64,000 nt of DNA, from the NCBI GenBank assembly GCA_021229015.1, contig CM037795.1:13425193-13489192 (forward strand). Direction: 5' to 3'. The DNA comes from Solen grandis. Taxonomy: Eukaryota > Mollusca > Bivalvia > Adapedonta > Solenidae. The first letter of the stretch is position 1, and each line of letters opens with the position of its first letter. Position numbers and translations under genes: made by a program. Under the pieces are notes generated by a model. It was not told where the DNA came from. It did no database searches and saw only the letters and a list, made by a program, of their open reading frames with translations. This document shows positions 12,241-25,040 of this stretch, in pieces.

Positions 12241-14140
12241 AATATTAACTTTAGGGGTATGGCAGCGGCCATGTTGGAATGAAAAAAGGTCCCGAAATCA
12301 CCCATAGAGAACCTCTGAGCCAAGATTTATTTTTTCCTGAACCTTGGGCATCATCTCAGGATGATTTCTTGCACATTGCAACACTCTCAATGCAATTTTA
12401 AGCAAGTTATAGGTCCAGAAACAGGTCTTGTTTACATTTTCAATATATCTGCACAATGGACGCCCGGGTCAGCTCTTTGAACTGCCACAAACTTGGTCAA
12501 ACGGCCGACTATTCGCACCAAATAATGCGCTATCTTGTCCAAATTAATGTTATCGGCACACCTGGGTGGTCACATTCCACCCACGCATCGGATAAAGACA
12601 CTTTATATTAACTATAGGGGTATGGCGGCTGCTATGTTGGAATGAAAAAAAGGTCCCGAAACCACCCAAAGAGAACCTCTGAGCTAAGATTTCATTTTTC
12701 CTGAACCTTGGGCATCATCTCAGGATGATTCCTTGCACATAGCAACATTCTCAGTGCAATTTTAAGCAAGTTATAGGTCCAAATACAGGTTTTGTTTACA
12801 TTTTCAATATATCTGCACAATGGACGCCCTTGTCAGCTCTTTTAATTGCCCCAAACTTGGTCAAACGGCCGCCTATTCGTATCAAATAAAGCGCTATTTT
12901 GTCCAAATTAATGTTATCGGCACACCTGGGTGGTCACATTCCACCCACGCCTCGGAAAAAGACACATGATATTAACTATAGGGGTATGGCGGCTGCTATG
13001 TTGGAATGCAAAAAGGTCCCGAAACCACCCAAAGAGAACCTCTGAGCTAAGATTTCATTTTTCCTGAAACTTGGGCATCATCTCAGGATGATTCCTTGCA
13101 CATAGCAACATTCTCAGTGCAATTTTAAGCAAGTTGTAGGTCCAGAAACAGGTCGTGTTTGCATTTTCAATATATCTGCAAAATGGAATCCCGGCTCAGC
13201 TCATTTAATTGCCCCAAACTTGGTCAAACGGCCGCTTTTTCGCACCAAATAAAATGCTATCTTGCCCGAATTAATGGTATCGGCACACCTGGGCGGTCAC
13301 ATTCCACCCACGCATCGGATAAAGACACTTTATATTAACTTTAGGGGTATGGCGATGGCCATGTTGGAATGCAAAAAGGTCCCGAAACCGACCAAAGAGA
13401 ACCTCTGAGCCAAGATTTCTCTTTTTCCCTGAACCTTGGGCATCATCTCAGGATGATTCATTGCACATTGCAACACTCTCAGTGAAATTTTAAGCAAGTT
13501 ATAGGTCCAGAAACAGGTCGTGTTTGCATTTTCAATATATCTGCACAATGGAATCCCGGCTCAGCTCATTTAATTGCCCCAAACTTGATCAAACGGCCGC
13601 TCTTTCGCACCAAATAAAGCGCTGTCTTGCCCGAATTAATGGTATTGGCACACCTGGGTGGTCACATTCCAACCACGCCTCGGATAAAGACACTTTATAT
13701 TAACTATAGTGGTATGGCGGCGGCCATGTTGGAATGCAAAAAGGTCCCGAAACCACACAAAGAGAACCTCTGAGCCAAGATTTCTTTTTTCCTGAACCTT
13801 GGGCATCATCTAAGGATGATTCCTTGCTCATTGCAACATTCTCAGTGAAATTTTAAGCAAGTTATAGGTCCAGAAGCAGGTCGTGTTTACATTTTCAATA
13901 TATCTGCACAATGGGCGCCCCGGTCAGCTCTTTGAACTGCCCTAAACTTGGTCAAACGGCCGCCTTATCGCACCAAATAAAGCGCTATCTTGCCCGAATC
14001 AATGGTATTGGCACACCTGGGTGGTCACATAACACCCACGCCTCGGTTAAAGACACTTTTATGAACTATCGGGGTATGGCGATGGCCATGTTGGAATGCA
14101 AAAAGGTCCCGAAACCACCCGAAGAGAACCTCTTAGCCAA
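12241..14140. repeat. 361-bp satellite array in inverted orientation
   Basis: The reverse complement of the 4889-7890 satellite. Boundaries near 12461, 12821, 13183, 13549 and 13911 give a period of about 361 bp and just over five units. It abuts the truncated gag-pol directly. Confidence 0.9.
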
Positions 14141-14455
14141 TTACGATCGTCGTATGGTACGAAATTTCACTCGATAATCAAAGTAATTTAACTTATTAAA
14201 ATGTGTATTATAATGATATTAAAGTTAATAAACTATATAAAGGATTTATACCTGAAAGATGTTGTATCAAGAAGAAAACATCCATATACACCTTTACATT
14301 CTAGTTCTGAAGTTTTGTTTTCATTATCACTAGGAAGTTGGTCCCTTTTTTGAGTTAGCATTAGATGCAGTTCTCAGCTAACGGTTAATTATGCCAATGG
14401 TAAACTGTAATGTTTATATGAAATAAACAGCAGCATTCATATCTAACATTGTAAA

Positions 14456-15484
14456 CAAGAGGGCCAAGATGGCCCTAGATCGCTCACCTGATAAAAGTAT
14501 CATTCATTGCCTGTACAAAACAGATTGCTTTAGAATTAAGATGATGAGGTGAAACAATGTTCAGGAATTTTCTGACCCCATCCACAAAAGATATCATCAT
14601 GACAAACATTCTGCCAAAGTTTGAGGATGATTGGACCAAAAATGTTGCCCTCAGAGTATAAACAAGATTTTTCTAAGATTTGACCTACTGACCTACATTT
14701 CTATCCAGCCCCACCCATTTTCAAACTGGTTCGAGATATCATCATGACAAACAATCTGACCAAGTTTGAGGAAGATTGCATCAAAACTGTGGCCTTTAGT
14801 GTGTAAACAAGATTTTTCTAAGATTTGACCTACTGACCTACATTTCTATCCAGCCCCACCCATTTTCAAACTGGTTCGAGATATCATCATGACAAACAAT
14901 CTGACCAAGTTTGAGGAAGATTGCATCAAAACTGTGGCCTTTAGTGTGTAAACAAGATTTTTCTAAGATTTGACCTTCTGACCTACTTTTTGATCCGACC
15001 TGACCCATTTTCGAAAGGGTTCAAGATATCATCAAGACTAACATTCTGACCAAGTTTGAGGAAGATTGGATCAAAATTGTGGCCTCTAGTGTGTAAACAT
15101 CAAAATTGTTGACGGACGACAAGATTTTTCTAAGATTTGACCTACTGACCTACTTTTTGATCCAACCTGACCCATTTTCGAAAGGGTTCAAGATATCATC
15201 AAGACAAACATTCTGACCAAGTTTGAGGAAGATTGGATCAAAATTGTGGCCTCTAGTGTGTAAACAAGATTTTTCTAAGATTTGACCTACTGACCTACTT
15301 TTTGATCCGACCTGACCCATTTTCGAAAGGGTTCAAGATATCATCAAGACAAACATTCTGACCAAGTTTGAGGAAGATTGGATCAAAATTGTGGCCTCTA
15401 GTGTGTAAACATCAAATTGTTGACGGACGACGGCCGACGGACAATCAAGTATCCCAAAAGCTCACCCTCAACCAAGATGGTATT
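14456..15484 (+). mobile_element. Non-autonomous bivalve element with ~146-bp subrepeats
   Basis: It starts 'AAGAGGGCCAAGATGGCCCT' followed by 'CGCTCACCTGA' and ends near 'AAAAGCTCACCCTCA'. Inside, 'AAGATTTTTCTAAGATTTGA' recurs at about 14663, 14809, 14954, 15120 and 15267. A reverse-oriented relative lies at 55640-56372. No coding capacity is seen. The repeat of variable internal units between conserved ends is a known style of bivalve element; the class is not established here. Confidence 0.65.
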
Positions 15485-16393
15485 TTAGTCGCATGCATAA
15501 TCCATCAAACGAAAATGAGGAAGGGGAGGGCAGTCAGGTTGTAAATCATGCAGGATCTCGGTTATCCGAAGTCGACTGACGTTTTTAAATTTTTTTTTTT
15601 TTGTAAATGAAATTCATGTTCTTTAATTATGAAACAGGTTTTTAAATAATATGCTTTTATTGTTATATTAATTACCTTATGTGTCAACCATTTTATTTCC
15701 TGTTTCTCTACATCGATCTCATTCCACGTGAAAAAAATATATAATGGCATTGAAGCTGATCTGGATATTCAACCATTGCTGGGTCCATCCCTACTATGTG
15801 GCTCAGCTTAGATATCACCTGCTTTAGTCGTGGAAACCATTCTTGAAAAAAAAAAAAACCGGTCCACATTTATACCCATCTTAAGTTTGCTTTATCGGTA
15901 AACCCCGCATAAAGGGTTCTATTTTATATGATCTTATATAAGGAAAAAATCGGGACCGAAAGTTAGGTTCAGATAAAGGGTAGGCTTCGGATAACGCATG
16001 TTTGGATAACCGAGATCCGACCTTTTGTTTAAAACGCACACAAAAAAATATACATGTGGCATGCCATGATACCACACCAAGTCAAATGATCCCGACATTA
16101 CGCCAGTTAGTCCTGGAACTACCTTATATATGCTGAGCTACCAAAATGCTGCTTAGGAAACCGATTTATGTGGATGAGGGCCACATCTTTGGTGTTCCAT
16201 TGTCAGTGATACATGCATTTCCTTATTGTAGTAAACGTATAGGTGTTGTTTAGAAATGAACCAGTTCCAAGCAGACATATGAATATAAAGGAAATTGTCA
16301 TATAACTATTGTGTTCCCAGATCTAGTTTACATACATGGCAATTTCCCATTTTAATATCCTCAAGCAATTTAATAAAAAAACAACTGTTTCCA
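15485..16393. other. Non-coding; contains a SINE-2 fragment
   Basis: Mostly unique AT-rich sequence. About 16050-16165 matches the body of the second SINE family ('GTGGCATG..ATACCACACC', 'CCAGTTAGTCCTGG'). Confidence 0.4.
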
Positions 16394-16493
16394 NNNNNNN
16401 NNNNNNNNNNNNNNNNNNNNNNNNNNNNNNNNNNNNNNNNNNNNNNNNNNNNNNNNNNNNNNNNNNNNNNNNNNNNNNNNNNNNNNNNNNNNN
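16394..16493. other. Assembly gap (100 N)
   Basis: Exactly 100 N, the usual size for a gap of unknown length. It sits at the edge of the 31-bp minisatellite, which probably broke the assembly. Confidence 0.98.
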
Positions 16494-18413
16494 ATACATG
16501 GGTGTAAGTAATCAGACATAATACATGTGGTGTAAAGGGATATCAGACATATATACGTATGGGGTGAAGGTAAATCAGACATACATACATGTGGTGTAAG
16601 GTATATCAGACATATATACATGGGTGTAAGGTATATCAGACATATTATTCATGTGGGTAAGGTATATCAGACATACATACATGTGGTGTAAAGTATATCA
16701 GACATATATACATGTGGTGTAAGGTAAATCAGACATACATACATGTGTTGTAAGGTGAATCAGACATAGATACATGTAGTGTAAGGTATATCAGAATTAC
16801 ATGCGGTTTGGGTAAATCAGACATATATACGTGTGGTGTAGGGTATATCAAACATACATACATGTGGTGTAAGATTAATCAGACATATATACATGTGGTG
16901 TAATGTATATCAGACTTACATATATGTGGTGTGAGGTATATCAGACATATATACATGTGGTGTAAGGTATATCAGACATAATACATTTGTGTAAGATATA
17001 TCAGACATACAATACATGTGGTGTAAGTAAATCAGACATATATACATGTGTGTAAGGTAAATCAGACATATATACATGTGGTGTAAGGTATATCAGACAT
17101 ATAACATGGGTGTAAGTATATCAGACATATATCAGTGTGGTGTAAGGTATATCAGACATACATACATGTGGTGTAAGTAAATCAGACATATATACATGTG
17201 GTGTAGTATATCAGACATACATACATGTGGTGTAGAGGTATATCAGACATACATACATGGGTGTAAGTATATCAGACATATATACATGGTGTAAGTAATC
17301 AGACATTAATACATGTGGTGTTAGGTATATCAGACATATATACATGTGTGTAAGGTATATCAGACATACATACATTGGGTAAGGGTATATCAGACATAAT
17401 ACATGTGGTGTAAGGTATATCAGACATATATACATGTTGTGTAAGGTAATCAGACATACATACAATGGTGTAAGTATATCAGACATATATACATGTGGTG
17501 TAAGGTATATCAAACATATATACATGTGGTGTAAGGTATATCAGACATAATACATGTGGTGTAAGGTATATCAGACATATATACATGGTGTTAGGTATAT
17601 CAGACATTTATACATGTGGTGTAAGGTATATCAGACATTACATTCATGTGGTTTAAAGTATATCAGACATATATAACATCGGTGTAGGTTAAACAGACAT
17701 ATATACAGTGTGGTGTAGGTATATCAAAACATACATACATGTGGTGTAAGTATATCAGACATATATACATGGTGTAATGTATATCAGACATAATACATGT
17801 GGTGTAAGGTATATCAACATATATACATGTGGGTGTAAGGTATATCAGACATAATACATTTGGTGTAAGTATATCAGACATAATACATGTGGTGAAGGTA
17901 AATCAGACATATATACATGTGTGTAAGGTAATATCAGACATACATACATGTGGTGTAAGGTAATCAGACATATATACATTGGTGTAAGGTATATCAGACA
18001 TATTATACTTGGTGTAAGGTATATCAGACATATATACATGTGGTGTAAGTGTAAATCAGACATATATACATGTGGTGTTAGTATATCAGACATATATACA
18101 TGTGATGTAAGGTATATCAGACATATATACATGTGGTGTAATGTATATCAGACATATATACATGTGGTGTAATGTATATCAGACATATAGACATGGGGTG
18201 TAACGTATATCAGACATATATACATGTGATGTAATGTATATCAGACAAATATACATGTGGTGTAAGGTATATCAGACATATATACATGTGATGTAATGTA
18301 TATCAGACATATATACATGTGGTGTAAGGTATATTAGACATATATACATGGATTGTAACGTAAATCAGACATATATACATGTGGTGTAATGTATATCAGA
18401 CAAATATACATGG
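16494..18413. repeat. 31-bp minisatellite, roughly 60 copies
   Basis: The unit is approximately TATATCAGACATATATACAT followed by GTGGTGTAAGG. Copies beyond about 18050 are clean, with substitutions only. Copies from the gap to about 18000 are full of 1-2 base indels. There are no spacers, so it is not a CRISPR array. Confidence 0.95.
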
Positions 18414-18985
18414 CCCAGGCTTGCGCTTGTTTGAACCAAGCTTTATAAAGATTATATTAAACTTAAATTTTTTACCTAGATGACCGAAATTCAATTTCAT
18501 ATCAAGAAGAAAGCCTGAAGATTGTAGAAATACAATCATTTATTTTATTCTTGCCATGGTTCATGAAGATTGGATAAAATCTGTTGACTTTGACGTAAGT
18601 ACCTGATTTTTTTTACCAAATGCCAAAATCATTTACGTGATACCATGATGACAAATATGTTCTGACCAAGTTTCATGATGATCGGATACTGGCAAACTGT
18701 TGAATCCTTAAAATATCAAACGAGTATATATTTTCTGCGTATTAATGGCAGTCAATGCAATTCTAATGTGGTTATTATTCAAAATCCAAAGAACCAGTAT
18801 TTCCAAAATACGATTCATATTTACAGATTCATTAAAGCAGCTCGTTCACGGATGATCAGTAGAAATAAAATGTTTTTTTTTTCTTTCTTTCAATCATTAA
18901 TGTTGGGTAAGTCTTTAGTTTTCTTTCAAATAAACTGGGGAAGTTCACAGGTGGGCGTGTTACTGGGTTTGGCAACCCGTTGACA
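18414..18985. other. Non-coding with repeat fragments
   Basis: No gene seen. 'ATTAAAGCAGCTCGTTCACGG' at about 18832-18852 matches the terminal repeat of the element at 30157-30672, so a fragment or solo end of that family lies here. Confidence 0.4.
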
Positions 18986-18989
18986 ATCA

Positions 18990-19240
18990 TATGGAGACAG
19001 ATATAGTGCTGCCACACTTCGGTATCACGCCGTAGACATGTGGCATGATACCACACCCAGCCACATTATCCTGACACCGGGTCATCCAGTCCTGGTACTA
19101 CCATTGTGTATATGCTGGGCGCCACGGAAGGAGCTACCAAAACCTTTTTTAACGACTTTGGCACGTAATGGCCGTGTATCGAACCCAAGACCTTCCGCTC
19201 CCGAAGCAGACGCTTTAACCAGTTGGCCACCGGGAACAAT
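18990..19240 (-). mobile_element. tRNA-derived SINE, family 2
   Basis: Read on the minus strand, the head has A box 'TGGCCAACTGGTTAAAGC' and B box 'GGGTTCGATAC'. A body with 'GTGTGGTATCATGCCACATG' follows. Relatives lie at about 22760-22990 (minus), a fragment at 16050-16165, and a short fragment at 51770-51800 (plus). Confidence 0.65.
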
Positions 19241-20190
19241 TCTTCAAGGTTTAAATAGCGTATTCTAGTTTTGAAATCATGAAGAATATGATATGATCTT
19301 ATCCATTTAGTTCAACATCAATACACGTAATTGATCATAATTTCGCATTTGAACTGAGCGCAAAACAACGGGAAGTTTTTGAAACTTAAACAAACGGAAA
19401 TTGTATCCAAATGCCATTAAGTGCCTAGAATTTAGATAGTCGACGAAAAGCTTATGAAGTCGAGTAATCAACAAATCATTATTTCAGATATGGAAATAGA
19501 TACGCCTAGACCACATAAATCTAATCTAAATTGATAATTCGTCTAGATTTTCAGACATATCTAATCAGGTTATAAATAAGATTGCCTTATCCCTCAAATT
19601 TCCGAGTCTTTATCAAATATTTACACGTGTCACCCCTATTGAAAAGGAGATCAAACTGGCTCGTGAAATACGTCTATAAAGGACGTCATTATCTCTTAAA
19701 CATAAAGAGAAAGTTTGTCCTCAAAGATATATGAATTTGACTCAAATTTCAGAAGCACAATACAGATATTTAACCAACTGCAGAGGAGAATGTCTCCAAT
19801 TCATTATTCATTTTTAAGTCATTTTTTAGGACATACAGTCAAGGGAACAACAGAAAGTGAACGCTTAAAAGAGGTAACCGCTTAATTTATTTTAAATGTA
19901 TAACAAAATGCTACGGTTTAGTAATATTATATTTGACTGCTAAATACAGATGACCGCTTAGTACATGTGGCCGCTAATACAGGTCCGTCCAACTGTAGTT
20001 GTTTTAGTGAGCAACCTTTTACATGTTTAAGCTTCTGATTTTTAGATATGGGCATTTAAATATAGGTATATCGGTAAAAATCATATGCTTCATTAACTGT
20101 TCATAGAAACAAGAGTGCCAAGATGTTCCCGTGTCGTCCACATGAGTAAAATTGATGTTAAAGGCATCTTTGAAAAGTAGAGTCACCCCT
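19241..20190. other. Non-coding with a short dispersed repeat
   Basis: No supported gene. About 19880-20000 has repeated 'ACCGCTTA', 'GACCGCTTAGTACATGTGGCC' type sequence, a dispersed motif familiar from bivalve genomes. Confidence 0.35.
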
Positions 20191-20196
20191 TGGGTA

Positions 20197-20447
20197 GGGC
20201 CGGGGCCTCCGTCACCGAGAAGGTAAAGTCGCTGACTTTAACACTCACTCAGCCCCTCACCGCGTGGGTTCGAATCCCGACAGGGTCATTCGGATTTTCA
20301 TGTGAGGAAGCCTTTTAGCTGGCTTGCGGTAGGTCGTTGGTTCTACCCGGATGCCTCCGTGCATTCGGTGTCTTCCTCTATCTGTAATTAACTGGACGGC
20401 GCTATATTTGACTGAAATTCTGTCGAAGTGACGGTAAACTCAAACAG
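20197..20447 (+). mobile_element. tRNA-derived SINE, family 1
   Basis: It shares the B box 'GTGGGTTCGAATCC', 'ATTTTCATGTGAGGAAGC', 'TAGCTGGCTTGCGG' and 'GACGGTAAACTCAAA' tail with the copy at 4477-4731. The A-box half has diverged. No target duplication found. Confidence 0.7.
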
Positions 20448-20459
20448 TCAAGTCTGGGG

Positions 20460-21420
20460 CAGAACCAATTTTGACCCCAGGGTCATGATTTGACCAAACT
20501 TGAAATCTATTTCAATTCTTGCCCTTCACGTACTCTGTATATAAAAATAGTCAAAAATGATATACCTTGATAGTCTGATACCCCTGAATATTTCTGTGAA
20601 GTCTAAAATCAATCTCATGCCTAGTTACTGGGACATAAGAATAATAACACTGTGCAAGCAAAACTTTAACAAAGTATCCAAGTTAGAAAAGGGCCATAAT
20701 TTGTTTAAAATTCAGTCCTTAAGTTATCCTCCTTGGTTTTGTGATGCCCCTGAATACACTCCTTAGCTTTCTAGTCAATACCATGAACAATAACTGAGAT
20801 ATAAGCTAGATAGTAGTTTGAATGCAAAACTTTAACCAAAATTTCTAAGTTAAAAAGGGGCCATAACCTCTAATATATTCCATCAAAAGTTATCTACCTT
20901 GATAGTAAGATACCCCTATGTGTATTAAAGATGTTTCAAATCAATCGCATGCCTGGATACTGAAATATTAGCATGAAAGTAACTTGCATGCAAAACTTTA
21001 ACCAAAATTTCTACGTTAAAAAGGGCTATAATTTGTAATATATTCGTACAAGAGTTATCTACCATGGTTGTCTGATGCCCCTAAACATATTCATAAACTT
21101 TCAAGTCAATACCATGAATGATTGTTGAGATACAAGCTGGATAGACGTTTGCATAAAAAACTTTAACCAACATTTCTAAGTTAAAAAGGGGCAATATTTT
21201 ATATTAAATTCAGTCAAGCGTTATCTACCTTGGTTGTCTGATGCCCCTGAACATATTTATAAACATTCAGTCAATACCATAAATGGTTATTGAGATATAT
21301 GGTTGATAGTAACTTGCATGCAAAACTTTAACCAAAAGCTGCAACGCAAACACCGACGCCGACGCAAGGGCGACTACAATAGTTCTCATATTCTTCGAAT
21401 AGTCGAGCTAAAAATCCAAT
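20460..21420 (+). repeat. ~165-bp tandem repeat within a dispersed element
   Basis: 'CAAAACTTTAACCAAAATTTCTAAG' (in parts) recurs near 20661, 20825, 20991, 21158 and 21321. The element ends with 'ATTCTTCGAATAGTCGAGCT' at about 21391-21413. The same end occurs at about 25836-25857, showing a family. Confidence 0.7.
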
Positions 21421-22440
21421 GAAAGCCTATAAATTCAGGTGATCTCTGTGACTTGGCCAATTTTTACCCCGGGTTTGTGGTTTCGGATAAGATTCTTAAA
21501 TAGTTTTCATGCATTGAACATCACATCACAAGTTTCATAAACCTCGGCTCAGTGGTTTCAGAGGATATGTCGTTTGAAACCATTGTGAACGACAGACGAC
21601 GACGGACGAACAACAGACATCCATTGATCCTAACAGTTTTACATGAGGACCACGTGCTCAGCATGAAAAATGTAAAATTTAAATTTTGATTTTTTTTAAT
21701 ACTTTGGTTGATTTTAAGCGCCTCTGGCGGAAAAGGCTCGCAAATGTCACACTATACATTTCATATGTCTGAGTAATGCAAATCAGTTACAAAACAGACA
21801 TATTTAAAACAGTCAATACACTTACCCAAATTTAAGATTTTTTTTTTTACAAGGATCGACTATTCAGCGTATAAACTTTAAAACATATAATTACTGATAT
21901 AAAATAAGACCGAATTTCAAACTCGATTGAGATACAATGCAAATACATGTTGTGACAAAGCTTGGTAGAGATTGATTCAGGTTTGCGAGTGTTTGAGTGC
22001 AGACAAATTTTTTAATTTTCATCAATTCACGGGACGTAAATCTGGAATGTTCAAGACATTTTGGCTGGTTATCAAGTTTAGTTGAGATATTGTTCCCATC
22101 CACATTGTGACAAAGTTTGGACAAGATTGGTTCATATTTTAAAGTAAGAGAGCGGACACTGTAAATTTAGCAAATTTTCACCAATTCAAGGGTCATATCT
22201 CTGGAGTGTCTGGGACAGTCAGGATGGTAGTGTCTGGGACATTCTGACAGGTGACCAAGTTTCGTAAAGATCAGTTTGTGTTTGTATTGTTCCTATCCAC
22301 ACTTGGACAAGATTGGTTCATATTTTTGAAGTAAGAGAGCAGACATTGTAAATTTAGCATTTTTCACCCATTCAAGGGCTTTAACTCCGGAGCGTCTGGG
22401 AAAATTTGGCTGGGGTGTATAATTAATGATTTTACAATAT
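21421..22440. repeat. Decayed ~190-bp repeats
   Basis: 'AAGTAAGAGAGCGGACACTG' then 'TAAATTTAGCA' recurs at about 22143 and 22334, with a weaker third copy near 21990. The copies carry phrases such as 'TGACAAAGTTTGGACAAGAT'. No gene. Confidence 0.5.
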
Positions 22441-22759
22441 ATCGTAACTAAGAGGCACTTACAATAAGTTAGGAGATAACTAAACTGACTTCTACAGAAT
22501 TAGCCTGCAAGGTAACTGAAATCTGTATACAAATAAAATGAGATCAGGCTGAAAAAGTATATCTTTTTATCTTTATTTATTGTCATTCACTTGCATTCTT
22601 TTAGCCTTTCACCTCTGCGGACTTGATTCCCATTCTGGGCACTTCGGATTTTTCTTGTGAGGAAGACCTCCACTAGTTTTACACTGCTCGCATAGTTTAC
22701 TTTCAGACTGATCTGATTTTATACTGGATGTAGAAATCAGAGGAAACTTGGATCATTCC
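22441..22759. other. Non-coding with a degenerate SINE-1 fragment
   Basis: 'CACTTCGGATTTTTCTTGTG' and 'AGGAAG' at about 22640-22665 match SINE family 1. Nothing else recognised. Confidence 0.35.
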
Positions 22760-22990
22760 ATCAGTCGTAGTGCTGCCACACTACAGTATCACGCAGGAGA
22801 CATGTGGCATGATACCACATCTTTTACATTATCCTGACACCGGGCCAACCAGTCAGGGGCTACATGTACGCTTTTATGTTGGAGCTTTACCGGTACCACT
22901 TATCACAATTTGATATGTTGCGGCCTAGGATCAAACTCATAACCACCCGATTCCAGGAAAGACGCTCTACTACCAAATGAATCAGTTTAC
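22760..22990 (-). mobile_element. tRNA-derived SINE, family 2 (diverged)
   Basis: On the minus strand it has A-box-like 'TTTGGTAGTAGAGCGTC' and B-box-like 'GAGTTTGATCC'. The body shares 'ACATGTGGCATGATACCACA' and 'CATTATCCTGACACCGGG' with the copy at 18990-19240. Confidence 0.55.
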
Positions 22991-23370
22991 ATATACTATA
23001 TCCATATGTGTGTTTGTCCATTCATATGCACAATACAAAGTATTTTTTATCATCTATGTTCATGAAATTCACATTTTCAGACAGCTGAAAACGACTAAGA
23101 TATGATGAAAGCACTATGTCAAATATATACAGGTATACTACTTGTTATAAAATATAAAACCTGTTCAAAATTAATTACCTTTTAAGTCACTTTTTTTTTA
23201 AATGGCATATCAATATCAAATTTTAAAAATATGAATTTGTGTTAAACTTTAATTTGGAAATATATATTTTGGTGCCTAATAAGGTGCATGTAAGGTAGAT
23301 AGAAATAATAACTATTTTAAGCATTTAATTTTAAACGTGTTTACGGTTTAAAAAAAAAAAAAAAAGACTT

Positions 23371-23482
23371 GACTTGACAATTTGAGTTTACCGTCGCTTC
23401 GACAGTATTTCAGTCATATAGCGACGTCCAGCTAATTACAGGTGGAGGAAGACCCCGAATGCACGGAGGCATCCGGGTAGAC
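23371..23482 (-). mobile_element. 5'-truncated SINE, family 1
   Basis: The reverse complement of the SINE-1 3' half, from 'ATCCGGGTAG' side to the 'GACGGTAAACTCAAA' end. An (AAAT)n tract (about 23488-23520) borders it. Confidence 0.7.
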
Positions 23483-23520
23483 CAAAATAAATAAATAAAT
23501 AAATAGATAAATAAATAAAA

Positions 23521-25040
23521 AGTTACAGTGATATTAAATAGAGAGTGATTATCTTTTATTTCATAGCTAAAATCAATATCAAAATGTGTATTAAATAAAC
23601 CTTTTCTCAGACAGATCTTTACACCCAATGCTGATTCAATGCCTCTTTCATTTAAATTGATACAGTATAATTTAAGATATTTAGAAAAAATTTACTTCAC
23701 ACACATTTATTTTGAACTATTTCTTATTTGTGTACAATACATATAATAACATGCATGATAAAAATAAGTAGAAAAAAGAAAACAATCGCTTTATTGATTC
23801 TCTACATTTTTATATTTGAATAAACATCTGGCTTGTTTATAGTGGAAATAAATGAACACATGCAAATGCCTTCATTAAACTTATGAAACCATCTGTAAGA
23901 TTAATAGAGAAGATTTTCAAGAATTGTGTACATATTGAGTAAAACTACTGGATGTATAATTATGCTAAAGACCTAAACCAACATATTCGCTACTCAAATA
24001 AGCGTGCGAAGGAAATCTCGTCTACTCTCGGCACAACCATGATATCGTGAGAAAAAGCCATTGCGCTTGTCCTTTCAAAAAAAGGAAGTAACTACTGCAT
24101 GGCATTGTGTAAACTGGTCAACAACTTTCTGGTTATTTTTATCTATTTAGGTGTGTTTGCAGCCAGGTAGATGACAGTCGGTAGAGCATTCGCCTCTTGC
24201 CCCAAGTGTGTGTGTGTGTGTGTGGGGGGGGGGTTATACCCCTTTCCACCCCTCTTTTATGTATATTTCAGGCATAATAGCCAAATCACCCCCCCCCCCC
24301 TTGGATCCGGGCAAGTATGGTTTTTCATTTACCTAAAGTATTTAAAAGCATTAAAGTGAATAGAACATACCTTAACTGAAAGCAGCTAGAGTGCAGATGT
24401 GATCATAAATAACTTGATGCTTAAAAAGACTTCAGTGCAGATGCAAACATCCATTGACCTGGAGTTATAGGCTCTTTACTTCAAAGTATATAAAGGCTTG
24501 CATTTATTATAAAATCCCCATGATCACTTGATTGACCATCCTCACAATTAAATGATGGATGGATTGCCTTAATATAGAAAATGTTCAACAATTTATTTTA
24601 CCATGTGTATACTGCATATATATTTTCCTGCAAAGTATACCATTAACAAAATTAACAATTATTAATCCCCCATTGAAATGAGATTACAGTTTGATTATCC
24701 GTGAAAATATACTAGAAGAATAAAGAAACACCCATTTTATACAGTAGTATTTTAAATATTTTACTTCATTGTATTGCATTCCAGATTTTTGCATCAGTAC
24801 TGATTGCTGTTGTCCAAAAACAAACTACTTTAAAGCAAAATCTGAACCATTTGTGCAAGATCCAATATTGCTTAAGTTAAAAAAACATATTGCTTCGGGA
24901 TATTAACAAACATTCTGTACCATACAAGGTTTTAAAAGTACAATAGCATCATGTATAATTTTGATGTATCATTGTAGACCAATCCCATGCATTTCATTCA
25001 CAGTAATCCTCACTAGGTGAGATATCTACCCCATGCAATT
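23521..25040. other. Non-coding, simple repeats only
   Basis: It contains (GT)n and poly-G at about 24207-24232 and poly-C at about 24288-24300. A tRNA-like 'CCAGGTAGATGACAGTCGGT' at about 24160-24185 is too weak to call. No gene. Confidence 0.35.

Noticed and set aside
16295..16621. Frames crossing the first N gap
   Set aside because: They consist largely of unknown residues and exist only because N codons are not stops.
16494..18413. CRISPR-like array of ~31-bp repeats
   Set aside because: Repeats abut directly with no unique spacers, and the context is an animal genome.
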